Positions 7,929 to 16,021 of a stretch of DNA of 64,000 nucleotides are shown piece after piece (the stretch's first letter is position 1; every line of letters begins with the position of its first letter). The DNA is from a virus. Location: positions 1 to 64,000 of the IMG/VR virus record IMGVR_UViG_3300028416_000014; one strand, given 5' to 3'. Both the position numbers and the translations under genes were made by a program. A model generated the notes under the pieces. The model had not been told where the DNA came from. It did not search any database and saw only the letters and a program-made list of their open reading frames with translations.

Positions 7929-9761
7929 CTAAATATCAGATTCCAATATATTTTTTTCATCTAACATATCAATTTCATCTTTATTATCAGTAGGTTTTAA
8001 AGATTCTGTTATAATTTTCTTAGTTTTAAGCTTCATCTTCATAGAATCTAACATAGCATTAGTAGATTCACTATTTATAGATTTATTTCCCAATGGGTCA
8101 CGACCAAATGGTGATTTATCAGTTGCGTAATTACCACCCTCTTTTGGTCTACCAGCACCTTCCCAACCACCATCTGGAACTTCATTTTCAAACTGTGGTT
8201 TTTCACTATCACCGCCACTTTCTGTTTGTTGGATTGTTGCAAGGTCGTGTGGTGTTCCGAATGATTCACCTGTAACCGATGGGTCATTACCCTCATTCTG
8301 TATTTGCTCTTGCCTGAACCCTAATTTCAAATCATTGATAACGCCATATTGTTCTTTTTGCCACTCTTGCTGAGACATATTGAATATATTTTCATATATC
8401 CATTTTTGAGATATCAATTTACTATCTTTCAAATCATTAGCTAATCTAATTTTTTCAGACCATAAATTTGCTTTTTCTTGGTCATATATTACCGATGGGT
8501 TTGTTAATTCTATGTTGAAATTAACCAAATCGGCATCAGTATATCCTTGAGAGTATAAATGTATTATTGCTATTTTAGTTAGTTCTGAAAGTGCAATCTT
8601 TTGGATTCGTTCAACCGAGCGAGCGAACCTAATATCTTGTTGAGCTAACGTAGCTTTACCCGATACACCCTCATCATATCCGATAAACGATTTTGGCACT
8701 TTAAGACCTGCTAACATTCTGTTTTTTAAGTATTCAACATCATCAATACCACCAAATTCCATCCCACTTAGAGAATCAATTTCAGTTCCACTCTGACCAC
8801 CCCTAATTGGCAAGTAATAATCTTCCAACATATTTTGAAGATTGAACTTTAGATTGTAGTCTCCAGTGGTTTCATCTATATATGGTGTTTTTTTCATTTG
8901 GTCTATGATATTACGCATATATGTATCCACTTCACCCGGTGGTATATTACCAATATCAATTTTAAAGATTCGCTTTTCAGGCGCCCTCATAATGCGATGT
9001 ATCATCATCGCATCTTCCATCAAGGTTAACTGCTTCCAAGTTTTCCGTGCTCCTTCTAATAAAGAGCGGCCGTAGGGTAGGAAATTACTATCAGATATTA
9101 ATCTGAAGTGGGCCACTTGGAATGATTCTAAGTATTTTGTATTACTTTTAACTGAATGATGGTTTGTATTGTGTTGTTCTACTTCAAATCTAACTGAATA
9201 TGGGTTATCCAAATCGTAACCTTCTTCTCTTATAGTTTCATATACTGAGAGTGGTTGTACATTTACAACACCCAATTCATCATCGATATCCAAATATAAA
9301 TAGTAGTCACCATATTTGACCATACCACGAATCCATGCCCATAGGTTGAATTCGATATTCAAAACATCATAGAATAAATTATTTAAAGTTTTCTTTATTT
9401 TTTCATTTGATGAATTTATTCTAAGAACATCATTCATATCATTTTTTAAAGTACATTCATCAGAATATATATCCAAAACAGATGATATTATGGAATCCTT
9501 ATCCATAGCTTCATAGTCTGTATAAAGTTCTAATTTGTTAGAATGATAATTAAAACGGTCATTGTAAGTTTGCCAATTCTTCTTTGAGTTAGAGCCGTGT
9601 AATCTACCGTATCTATCATAGTAAGATGAGCTTTCTGAATTACCAGAGCTCTGAAGTCTTGATGAGTCAACTACTTTGATTTTGTTTTTGCCGAGCCGCC
9701 TTACAACAACTTGTGTTGAAAACAATCGTTGAAGTCTACTGAATAATGATTTATCTGCCAT
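7929..9761 (-). CDS. 20: Portal vertex protein (T4 gp20-like)
   Basis: Forms the dodecameric portal through which DNA enters and leaves the head: 610 residues (T4 gp20 is 524). The central region is typical of the family: SSVLDIYSDECT near residue 90, IDSLSGMEFGGIDDVEYLKN near 330, and the KVPKSFIGYDEG, GKATLAQQDIRFAR region. The C-terminal roughly 100 residues are rich in Gly, Glu and Asn and look disordered, which accounts for the extra length. It lies directly after the terminase, whereas in T4 sheath and tube genes come between. Confidence 0.93.
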   Translation of the reverse strand: MADKSLFSRLQRLFSTQVVVRRLGKNKIKVVDSSRLQSSGNSESSSYYDRYGRLHGSNSKKNWQTYNDRFNYHSNKLELYTDYEAMDKDSIISSVLDIYSDECTLKNDMNDVLRINSSNEKIKKTLNNLFYDVLNIEFNLWAWIRGMVKYGDYYLYLDIDDELGVVNVQPLSVYETIREEGYDLDNPYSVRFEVEQHNTNHHSVKSNTKYLESFQVAHFRLISDSNFLPYGRSLLEGARKTWKQLTLMEDAMMIHRIMRAPEKRIFKIDIGNIPPGEVDTYMRNIIDQMKKTPYIDETTGDYNLKFNLQNMLEDYYLPIRGGQSGTEIDSLSGMEFGGIDDVEYLKNRMLAGLKVPKSFIGYDEGVSGKATLAQQDIRFARSVERIQKIALSELTKIAIIHLYSQGYTDADLVNFNIELTNPSVIYDQEKANLWSEKIRLANDLKDSKLISQKWIYENIFNMSQQEWQKEQYGVINDLKLGFRQEQIQNEGNDPSVTGESFGTPHDLATIQQTESGGDSEKPQFENEVPDGGWEGAGRPKEGGNYATDKSPFGRDPLGNKSINSESTNAMLDSMKMKLKTKKIITESLKPTDNKDEIDMLDEKNILESDI

Positions 9762-9792
9762 AATATAATTTAGTTAATAATATCTTACAAAA

Positions 9793-9801
9793 TATAAATA
9801 T
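9793..9801 (-). promoter_or_regulatory. ATATTTATA element, candidate late promoter
   Basis: Minus-strand ATATTTATA in the gap between terminase and portal genes, about 32 bases before the portal start. Confidence 0.4.
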
Positions 9802-9815
9802 TGAAAAAAATACAT

Positions 9816-11387
9816 TTACAATAACCACCGAATATCTTCATTGTTTTTACCAACTTTCATATTCCACATATCGGTAGCTTTTTTAGATGTAGTTTTGAAT
9901 ACACCTGAATTTTTAGTTGTTAGAGATAGTGCCCTTTTATTTAGCTCAATACCCTGCTGTCTTAGTTTTAAGGCGGTATCTCTAACCCATAGCGATGTTG
10001 AGAATGATATTACCAAATCATCATTATACCCACGCTGAGCTTCTGCTCTACTACCATTCCAAATAAATACAAATAATTCATCAATCAGCCGTTTTGAACG
10101 TATAATTGGTACACGCTCCCTCATATAAGTATCTAATTTTGATATTACCAGCGGCCTAGTCCTACTTGTCATTGAAAATCCAGGTACCATTTGTGATTTA
10201 TCTTTTAAATCATATGCCTTTTGTAAATGTATATTTTCATCCACATATCCAAATTCCTTATATGAATAGTATAAGTTTTTATAGTTTCTATCTATTGCTT
10301 CTTGAATTACAGCCCAGCCAATATTAGCGTTTTCAATCACTAACAATGCATCATTCCATTCAGTAGCAACATTTACTAACAGATTACCATATTGTTTAGT
10401 TTCTATCTTACCTTTATACTCAGCCACTTGTTCTACCGTTTCAACATCAATTACATGGAATGCTGAATAATCTGCGCCATCACCACGAGCAACATCCGCA
10501 ACAACAATATAATTTTTTGTGTAATTTGGCTGTGACCATAACCAATAATTCCCATCAAAACCACGTTTTTCTATTGGAGTTTGTATGTGGGTATCTTCAA
10601 ACCATTTTAGCAATTCACCATCAACAACTGTGTAACCAGATGATATGAAATCGCAATCACATTCTTGTGCTGCCATCTTTTCACCTAATAGTTTTGTTTG
10701 TTGCTTTCTCCACTTTTTATCTCTTTCTGGATGAACAGTCCAATGTAGTTTAATAGGATTCCATTCATCACCCTCTTCACCTTTCAACCAAGTTTTATGA
10801 AAGAAATTACCAACACCGTTTGGAGTTGATAACACAATTGCTTTACCACCGGTTGATAGTGTAGATTGTGATGATGCCCATATTTCATCAATACCTTTGA
10901 TAAATGCCGCTTCATCTATAATTAACATTGATAGTGCTTCAGAACGACCAGCGTCACCACTTGCTGATGTTGCTTTAATTTGTGAACCATTACCAAGTCT
11001 AAGTGAAAGTTTGTTATCTTCTATTGTATTTCCACGCAACCACGATGGTAAGTTTTCATGCATATATCTAACTTTAGTAACTAAGTTTTTAGCTATTTCT
11101 TGTTTGGTTGCAATTACTAAAATATTTTTATCTTCGTGGAATAACATCATCCACAATGAATATCCAGCTGATAATGTTGATATACCCAATTGTCTTGATT
11201 TTAATATAACATTATATTGGTATTCATTGAATTGACCTAATGCGTTTTCTTGGAAATCATATAGATTGAATAAAATTTTGCCACGTTTTGGATGTTGGAT
11301 GTAACAATATTTTTTAAAGAAGTATATTGGGTCTTTTGCACATTTTATATACTCTTCTCGTATTAATTCTTTTATACTCTTAGCCAT
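9816..11387 (-). CDS. 17: Terminase large subunit (T4 gp17-like)
   Basis: DNA packaging motor and nuclease. I start it at the ATG at 11387 (MAKSIKELIREEY), giving 523 residues. A longer frame begins upstream but would overlap the previous gene, which ends at 11389. The ATPase domain has a Walker A-like KSRQLGIS at 63-70 and Walker B LSMLIIDEAA at 152-161, followed by the coupling motif LSTPNG. The C-terminal RNase H-like nuclease begins near residue 300 with VVADVARGDGADYSAF, whose first Asp is a likely metal ligand. It is shorter than T4 gp17 (610). No small terminase gene was recognised nearby. Confidence 0.95.
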   Translation of the reverse strand: MAKSIKELIREEYIKCAKDPIYFFKKYCYIQHPKRGKILFNLYDFQENALGQFNEYQYNVILKSRQLGISTLSAGYSLWMMLFHEDKNILVIATKQEIAKNLVTKVRYMHENLPSWLRGNTIEDNKLSLRLGNGSQIKATSASGDAGRSEALSMLIIDEAAFIKGIDEIWASSQSTLSTGGKAIVLSTPNGVGNFFHKTWLKGEEGDEWNPIKLHWTVHPERDKKWRKQQTKLLGEKMAAQECDCDFISSGYTVVDGELLKWFEDTHIQTPIEKRGFDGNYWLWSQPNYTKNYIVVADVARGDGADYSAFHVIDVETVEQVAEYKGKIETKQYGNLLVNVATEWNDALLVIENANIGWAVIQEAIDRNYKNLYYSYKEFGYVDENIHLQKAYDLKDKSQMVPGFSMTSRTRPLVISKLDTYMRERVPIIRSKRLIDELFVFIWNGSRAEAQRGYNDDLVISFSTSLWVRDTALKLRQQGIELNKRALSLTTKNSGVFKTTSKKATDMWNMKVGKNNEDIRWLL

Positions 11388-11388
11388 A

Positions 11389-11988
11389 CTATTTACCAAT
11401 TCTATATGAATATTGTAAAGATATAGCTGGTTGTAAATCACTATCAATACCAATACCCAATCCAAATAAATTACGCTTTTTATCTTTATAATTTATCTGA
11501 GGTCCTATGAAACTTAATCTTTGTGGTGTTCCAATCAATCCCAATCCTAAATAAAATTCACGTCTGTTTATGAAATGTTTTTCAGTTATCGTTATTGTAG
11601 GTCTAACTAATGTATAATCTATACCACGTGATAGTATTTTATTTTTTGATATGGTATCATTGATTACAAACTTAACCGAATCAAAATCTTGCGTATCTTT
11701 GTAAATATATTGAGCAAAGAAATCTTCAAGAATCTTAGATGTATCTATAACGATATCACCATATAGTGTATCATATTTTACTATGTATAAACTATCTGTT
11801 ACAGTATCTACCTGTCTGATTATACGAGTCGTAAGTTTTGGAATGTAGTTTGTTATTTCATTGGTGATTGTATCGTATTTTATTTCCGTTTTAGTTATTA
11901 CAACAGGCTCTACATCACCACCACAACTACGTAATAGTATTATTAAAATAACCAACCCAATAATTAATATATCCTTTATGTACTTCAC
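11389..11988 (-). CDS. Membrane-anchored protein with possible beta-rich C-terminus
   Basis: 199 residues. The N-terminus MKYIKDILIIGLVILIILL is a signal anchor, followed by R-S-C-G-G-D, which could be read as a lipobox. Residues 25-100 are rich in Thr, Asp and Val in a pattern (TVTDSLYIVKYDTLYGDIVID) common in envelope proteins of Bacteroidota and their phages. The C-terminal 60 residues (FYLGLGLIGTPQRLSFIGPQ, later AISLQYSYRIGK) resemble outer-membrane beta strands ending in an aromatic-rich strand. It could be a spanin-like lysis protein bridging the envelope. That role is a guess from topology and from the nearby putative holin. Confidence 0.55.
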   Translation of the reverse strand: MKYIKDILIIGLVILIILLRSCGGDVEPVVITKTEIKYDTITNEITNYIPKLTTRIIRQVDTVTDSLYIVKYDTLYGDIVIDTSKILEDFFAQYIYKDTQDFDSVKFVINDTISKNKILSRGIDYTLVRPTITITEKHFINRREFYLGLGLIGTPQRLSFIGPQINYKDKKRNLFGLGIGIDSDLQPAISLQYSYRIGK

Positions 11989-12001
11989 ATTGATACTTTA
12001 G

Positions 12002-12010
12002 TATAAATAT
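12002..12010 (-). promoter_or_regulatory. ATATTTATA element, candidate late promoter
   Basis: Minus-strand ATATTTATA at the end of the cupin-like gene, about 14 bases before the start of the gene at 11988. Confidence 0.35.
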
Positions 12011-12297
12011 TAAAATTTCTTTAGTAATGATATCTTTAAATTAGTATTACCTTTAATGATACGGTGATATTCACCCTTTTTAATATATATAACATCACTC
12101 TTATTTAGTATAAATGGTAGTTCATTATCACGTTGGAATTTCCAACCATTACCCTCTAGTATTGTAACTTCCCTATCTTCTTTATCTCTATGCCATACCA
12201 ATTCTGAAGAATCCGTATCTACTGTAAATTCTCTAATGTAAGTGTTATTACCCTTACTTATTTCGTTATATGGGTTACCAGAATCTACCACCACCAC
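12010..12297 (-). CDS. Small cupin-like protein
   Basis: 95 residues with a single cupin-like fold signature: VWHRDKEDREVTILEG (metal-ligand-like His and Glu spacing) followed by NKSDVIYIKKGEYHRIIKG, resembling the second cupin motif G-x5-P-x-G-x2-H with the Pro replaced. Similar small proteins occur near tail and head genes of marine T4-like phages, and their role is not known to me. There is no ATG. Translation must start at one of the GTG codons overlapping the end of the preceding gene (23-base overlap), so the exact start is uncertain. Confidence 0.6.
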   Translation of the reverse strand: MVVVDSGNPYNEISKGNNTYIREFTVDTDSSELVWHRDKEDREVTILEGNGWKFQRDNELPFILNKSDVIYIKKGEYHRIIKGNTNLKISLLKKF

Positions 12298-12796
12298 TTA
12301 GCCCTAATGATTTAGCGTATCTTGGCAATGCACATGACCAATACCCAGCTTTTGTTTTATCCTTTTTATTAGGACAATCGTGTCTATCGGAAAATGCTTT
12401 TCTTGCTTTTGGGTCTTTAAGTTTTACTGCGAGTTTACCACCACCACCTTTAGCACCAAATGATACTTTTATAACATTACCTTTTTTGTTTTTAACATAC
12501 ACATAGAACTTTTTAGAACCACCGCGTTTAGGTTTATTCAGTTCTACTTTTTTACTCTGATACTCAGCTTCAGCTAGTATTGGAAAATCTAACAATACAG
12601 GTTCACCTTTATATCTACCAACGTTACCAATATCAGAATCTAAAAAGTATTTCAAATTATCACTAACAGATTCCAATTTAAGTTTTCTTAAGTCATTGAA
12701 ATATTGAAAAAACTTTACTGAACCATATCTGTATGGATTCTTATGTAGTGGTACGTTATTGTCCACATTGTATATTATACCTTCATTTAGTTTCAT
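12275..12796 (-). CDS. Basic phage module protein, possible packaged protein
   Basis: 173 residues. The N-terminus reads M-K-L-N-E-G, an L-x-E-G site like the head-protease sites of the neighbours. From about residue 78 comes a conserved phage module (YQSKKVELNKPKRGGSKKFY, a Gly- and Lys-rich centre, KARKAFSDRHDCPNKKDK, then YWSCALPRYAKSLGL) with two cysteines and a strongly basic charge. I recognise the module from marine T4-like phages but know no tested function. The charge and the N-terminal site suggest a DNA-associated protein delivered inside the head. That is inference. Confidence 0.6.
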   Translation of the reverse strand: MKLNEGIIYNVDNNVPLHKNPYRYGSVKFFQYFNDLRKLKLESVSDNLKYFLDSDIGNVGRYKGEPVLLDFPILAEAEYQSKKVELNKPKRGGSKKFYVYVKNKKGNVIKVSFGAKGGGGKLAVKLKDPKARKAFSDRHDCPNKKDKTKAGYWSCALPRYAKSLGLSGGGRFW

Positions 12797-12803
12797 AGTA
12801 GTA

Positions 12804-14759
12804 TTATATATTTGTTAAATCTGATAGTAATTTCATTAATTTTTTATCGTTCTTTTGTTTAGCCAACTTAGCGATATTCTTTAGGTTTTTCTTATTAAGA
12901 CCCTTACCACTATGCCCAACTAAATCTGAATAACCTTTCATCCATCTATCCCTTTTATAATCAATAGAATCTTTGTGATTGACTTGGATATGTTTTTTGA
13001 TTTGTTTTTGTATAGTATCAATCTTCTCCATTTCCGACCAAGATACTTCGTTTATTGATTTGAAATAATCTTTCCAATAATATTTAAGAAATCTAAAGTT
13101 ATTAAATGATAAACTGGTTGTCCAATCCTCTATACTATAGTCTAACGATGACCCGCCTGAATGGAAGTGAACAAATAAATCTTCCGGCGTATCTTGTTCA
13201 TGATATACTTGAGCAAATCTAAAATCGTTAGTCGTATCTGGATGAATAAAAATAGCGAGTGTAACAATACCATTTTCATAATAAAAAGGCCCATTCTTTT
13301 TTATCCATTTTTCTGGATTCTTAATTGATTTGAATCCCTGTATTTTAGCAAATTTCTGAACCATATTCAATAAATTAGTAGTAGAGTCTACTTCATTTAT
13401 CGATTCACCTAGTGGTTTTAAGTCAGTCATATCACCACTCAATTCATAATCAGCAGTCCAACCTACTTTGTTTAACTGCTTAATAGTTTTTTTAGCAGCA
13501 GCATATGAATCATCATCGAAATCATGTGCATCTAATACATCTTGTACTTCTTGTGGTAGTAGTTCATATTCATCAAAATAATCTATCTTAGGGTCGTATT
13601 TGAACTTAGCTTCATTAATTGATTCATCAAGATAATCTAAGAAATATAGTGCTTGTTTTAATGTTCGTGGATAATTACCAGTTTTTTCTTTAGCCAATTT
13701 AACTATGTACATAATAGCTTCTTTCCTACCTTTACCAGCCTTAACTTTATCTGTTATTGATATAGCTTTATCCAATTTCTGCTTTTCATCAGATGATAAT
13801 TTAATTTCATTTACTGATTCTTTTATACCTTGTTTTTTGATAGCTTTCAATAAGTCATCTGTATCTACATACAAAGTTCCAATAACTTCTGTATCACCAT
13901 CAGGTAGTATTTTTTTAAATGTGGCACTTGTTGCATTTACGTTTGTACCTTTTCCTAAATAATATTGATTTTGACCAATTTCATACTTTTTACCATCCTT
14001 ACCTATTATGTTATGATGTTGTCCATGAACCCACATCTGACCACCTACAAATTGTTTTAATCTCTGCTCAGCACTCTTTGCACTTCCAACTACCGATGGC
14101 ATTATTTTTTTAAGTAAAGATAGATTCATATCTGGCTGTGACATATAAAAGTTTCTATCTGTCCATTCATTTACGGATTCTTTCTTCCAACCACCACCTG
14201 CGGCTTTGTATTTCTTAGCGGCCCATGCATTTGCATATGCAGATGGGTATACATCAAACTTTTTCTTAGCTTGTGATTTATAGTAAGACCACTTTGATGG
14301 ATTTGTAGGTACATTCTTTTCTAACAATGTATTTAACTTTTCCACCAAATTGGGTTTATTTGTTGATTCATGTAAACCCATATCAACCCACATTTTTAAA
14401 ACTTTATAATAATCATCAGGAGTTAAACCTCTATCTTCTCCCCAAGTTGTTTCACTTGTAAGGTCGTACATTTGTTTTGCTAACGCTTTTAAATTCCCCT
14501 CTTTCCAATAAAGTGTTGCTCTACGGTTTCCTCTATCCATCAACCTTAATTCTCTACCTCTTTTATCGTGTGGGTCTGTACTCCATCCAGCTGATGAATT
14601 TACGTTAATACTGAACTGTGGTAATCCATCAACTTTAAAAACTGTAAAATCTGGACCAGTTGCATAGTCCTTTGATTGTCTAGTTATTTTTAAAGTTTCT
14701 GTAATCTGAGATTCTCTTAAACTATCTATATATGATATAGTCCACTCTTTTAAATTCAT
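12804..14759 (-). CDS. Second modular protein with SVNE/SINE sites (possible packaged polyprotein)
   Basis: 651 residues built like the 807-residue protein. S-V-N-E or S-I-N-E motifs stand at residues 195-198, 315-318, 380-383, 453-456 and 568-571, each preceded by E, K or G-E. The N-terminus MNLKEWTISYIDSLRESQITE is an amphipathic helix ending in I-T-E, like a capsid-targeting peptide. The block before residue 195 ends with a basic module (KKKFDVYPSAYANAWAAKKY, then GGGW) common in marine T4-like phages. The last block is lysine-rich and helical. Cleavage at the motifs would give six or seven proteins. A strong AGGAG lies 7 bases before the ATG. Processing and packaging are inferred. Confidence 0.7.
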   Translation of the reverse strand: MNLKEWTISYIDSLRESQITETLKITRQSKDYATGPDFTVFKVDGLPQFSINVNSSAGWSTDPHDKRGRELRLMDRGNRRATLYWKEGNLKALAKQMYDLTSETTWGEDRGLTPDDYYKVLKMWVDMGLHESTNKPNLVEKLNTLLEKNVPTNPSKWSYYKSQAKKKFDVYPSAYANAWAAKKYKAAGGGWKKESVNEWTDRNFYMSQPDMNLSLLKKIMPSVVGSAKSAEQRLKQFVGGQMWVHGQHHNIIGKDGKKYEIGQNQYYLGKGTNVNATSATFKKILPDGDTEVIGTLYVDTDDLLKAIKKQGIKESVNEIKLSSDEKQKLDKAISITDKVKAGKGRKEAIMYIVKLAKEKTGNYPRTLKQALYFLDYLDESINEAKFKYDPKIDYFDEYELLPQEVQDVLDAHDFDDDSYAAAKKTIKQLNKVGWTADYELSGDMTDLKPLGESINEVDSTTNLLNMVQKFAKIQGFKSIKNPEKWIKKNGPFYYENGIVTLAIFIHPDTTNDFRFAQVYHEQDTPEDLFVHFHSGGSSLDYSIEDWTTSLSFNNFRFLKYYWKDYFKSINEVSWSEMEKIDTIQKQIKKHIQVNHKDSIDYKRDRWMKGYSDLVGHSGKGLNKKNLKNIAKLAKQKNDKKLMKLLSDLTNI

Positions 14760-15178
14760 TATGCTCCTGTTTTTGAATATGTTGGTTTTTGACCTTTTTT
14801 CTTTTCACCACCCTTTTTGGTGTCTCCACTTTTCTTTTGTGCTGCACGTTTTCTTCTTACAAATGCGGCTCTTCCTTTTTTACCTAATTTTCTAGCTTTT
14901 TCTGCTGATAAACACGCGGCATATGCACCACCCTTTTTACCACCACCACACTTACCTAACTTTTGACCCTCAGCCCCATATCTATCCCAACCACCTTTAG
15001 TTGTTCCACCAGCACCACCTTGACCAAACCATTTTCTTAAATCTTCAGTCATTAGGTTTTGATTACACAACACTTCATAAATATCTGAAAGTGCGTATTC
15101 TTTACACAAAGTAACATCCACACCTTCATTATAATAATGTTTGAACCTACTGTTTAGGTAATTCTTTAGTACTTCCAT
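14759..15178 (-). CDS. Basic DUF5872-like protein
   Basis: 139 residues. The first 45 residues are a separate segment containing Y-Y-N-E-G (residues 16-20), a possible protease site. From LMTEDLRKWFGQGGAGG onward it matches a small module I recognise as DUF5872: GGWDRYGAEGQKLGKCGGGK, then the AYAACLSAEKARKLGKKGR region and a very basic KKGGEKKKGQK tail. Net charge is strongly positive, so nucleic acid binding is likely. It overlaps the 651-residue gene by one base and the putative holin gene by 32. Function unknown; perhaps a packaged DNA-binding protein. Confidence 0.65.
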   Translation of the reverse strand: MEVLKNYLNSRFKHYYNEGVDVTLCKEYALSDIYEVLCNQNLMTEDLRKWFGQGGAGGTTKGGWDRYGAEGQKLGKCGGGKKGGAYAACLSAEKARKLGKKGRAAFVRRKRAAQKKSGDTKKGGEKKKGQKPTYSKTGA

Positions 15179-15404
15179 GTCCTTTTGCCCAAATTTTATC
15201 TACAGATGCTAAACCTAATGAACCAAATGCTAGAGCAGTTACTGCGTTTATCAAACCCATCTCAACCGGATGTTCTGTAAATAGGTTAATGAATAAAGCT
15301 ACACATAGACTTAACCCAGAAACAATACCGATAAATCGTTTAGATGATGGTGTACCCTTTTCATCTTTAAGTAATCCAGTTAACCAATTAACTATCTTTT
15401 TCAT
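15147..15404 (-). CDS. Putative holin
   Basis: 85 residues with the plan of a small phage holin: a basic N-terminus (MKKIVNWLTGLLKDEKGTPS), the segment SSKRFIGIVSGLSLCVALFI forming a first membrane helix, a short polar turn around EHPVEMG, then a second hydrophobic helix (LINAVTALAFGSLGLASV) and a charged tail. Holins of this kind form inner-membrane holes that release the wall hydrolase. Candidate hydrolases here are the glucosaminidase at 57044-57916 and the SleB-like protein at 63310-63840. It overlaps both neighbours. The call rests on topology and general resemblance. Confidence 0.65.
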   Translation of the reverse strand: MKKIVNWLTGLLKDEKGTPSSKRFIGIVSGLSLCVALFINLFTEHPVEMGLINAVTALAFGSLGLASVDKIWAKGHGSTKELPKQ

Positions 15405-15984
15405 TCAAATCCGTTTTTAACTTTCCAATATATTCTTCTTTAAATTTTTGGAAACCTTTTTCTATACGGTCTATTACTTCATCTTTATTTAAACCACCCC
15501 ACTTTTCAATAGAACCATCTTCATTTATAAAGTTAGCTTCAATCGAATATTTTAAAATATCCTTTTCTATCTCTGCTTGTTTCAACCATGCTTCTGCATT
15601 AGCTAATAACTTTTTCTTTTCGTATTCATCATATGTGCCATCTAACTTCATCTGATGTTCCATGTCCACAACACAATCTAAGCACATTCCATGATATGCT
15701 TTCATTTTTAAATCAGCTTGCGCTGGGTCTAAACAACTACATTCATCCTTTCTACAATTAGGAAACTTTTTTAAATCATTTCTGAGCTTATGTAGTTTAC
15801 CTAACTTTACCTTATACCCTCGTTTTTGTTCCCACGTCTGACCATCTTCATCAGTCCAAACATCACCAACGTTTCGTTTTACAACTTCTTTTGTTTTATC
15901 AAATGATACAGTTTTCTTTGTTTGGGTTTTGTGTTTACCCTCTAACATTTCTTTAACTGCTTTGATGTTTTTTAATTTACTCAT
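15388..15984 (-). CDS. Putative zinc-binding protein of unknown function
   Basis: 198 residues. The N-terminal 45 residues are lysine-rich. WTDEDGQTWEQKRGYKVKLG is followed by a cysteine cluster, N-C-R-K-D-E-C-S-C-L and then M-C-L-D-C-V-V-D about 20 residues later, with spacing suitable for binding one metal ion. The C-terminal half is helical and charged. Proteins with this cysteine pattern occur in structural clusters of other T4-like phages, but I know no function. The end overlaps the putative holin start by 17 bases. Confidence 0.55.
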   Translation of the reverse strand: MSKLKNIKAVKEMLEGKHKTQTKKTVSFDKTKEVVKRNVGDVWTDEDGQTWEQKRGYKVKLGKLHKLRNDLKKFPNCRKDECSCLDPAQADLKMKAYHGMCLDCVVDMEHQMKLDGTYDEYEKKKLLANAEAWLKQAEIEKDILKYSIEANFINEDGSIEKWGGLNKDEVIDRIEKGFQKFKEEYIGKLKTDLNEKDS

Positions 15985-16011
15985 AACTTTTGGTTTTTTA
16001 AAGTAATTGAT

Positions 16012-16020
16012 AATAAATAT
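16012..16020 (-). promoter_or_regulatory. ATATTTATT element, candidate late promoter
   Basis: Minus-strand ATATTTATT, a one-base variant, in the gap between the ligase-fusion gene and the zinc-binding gene, about 28 bases before the start at 15984. Confidence 0.35.
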
Positions 16021-16021
16021 G

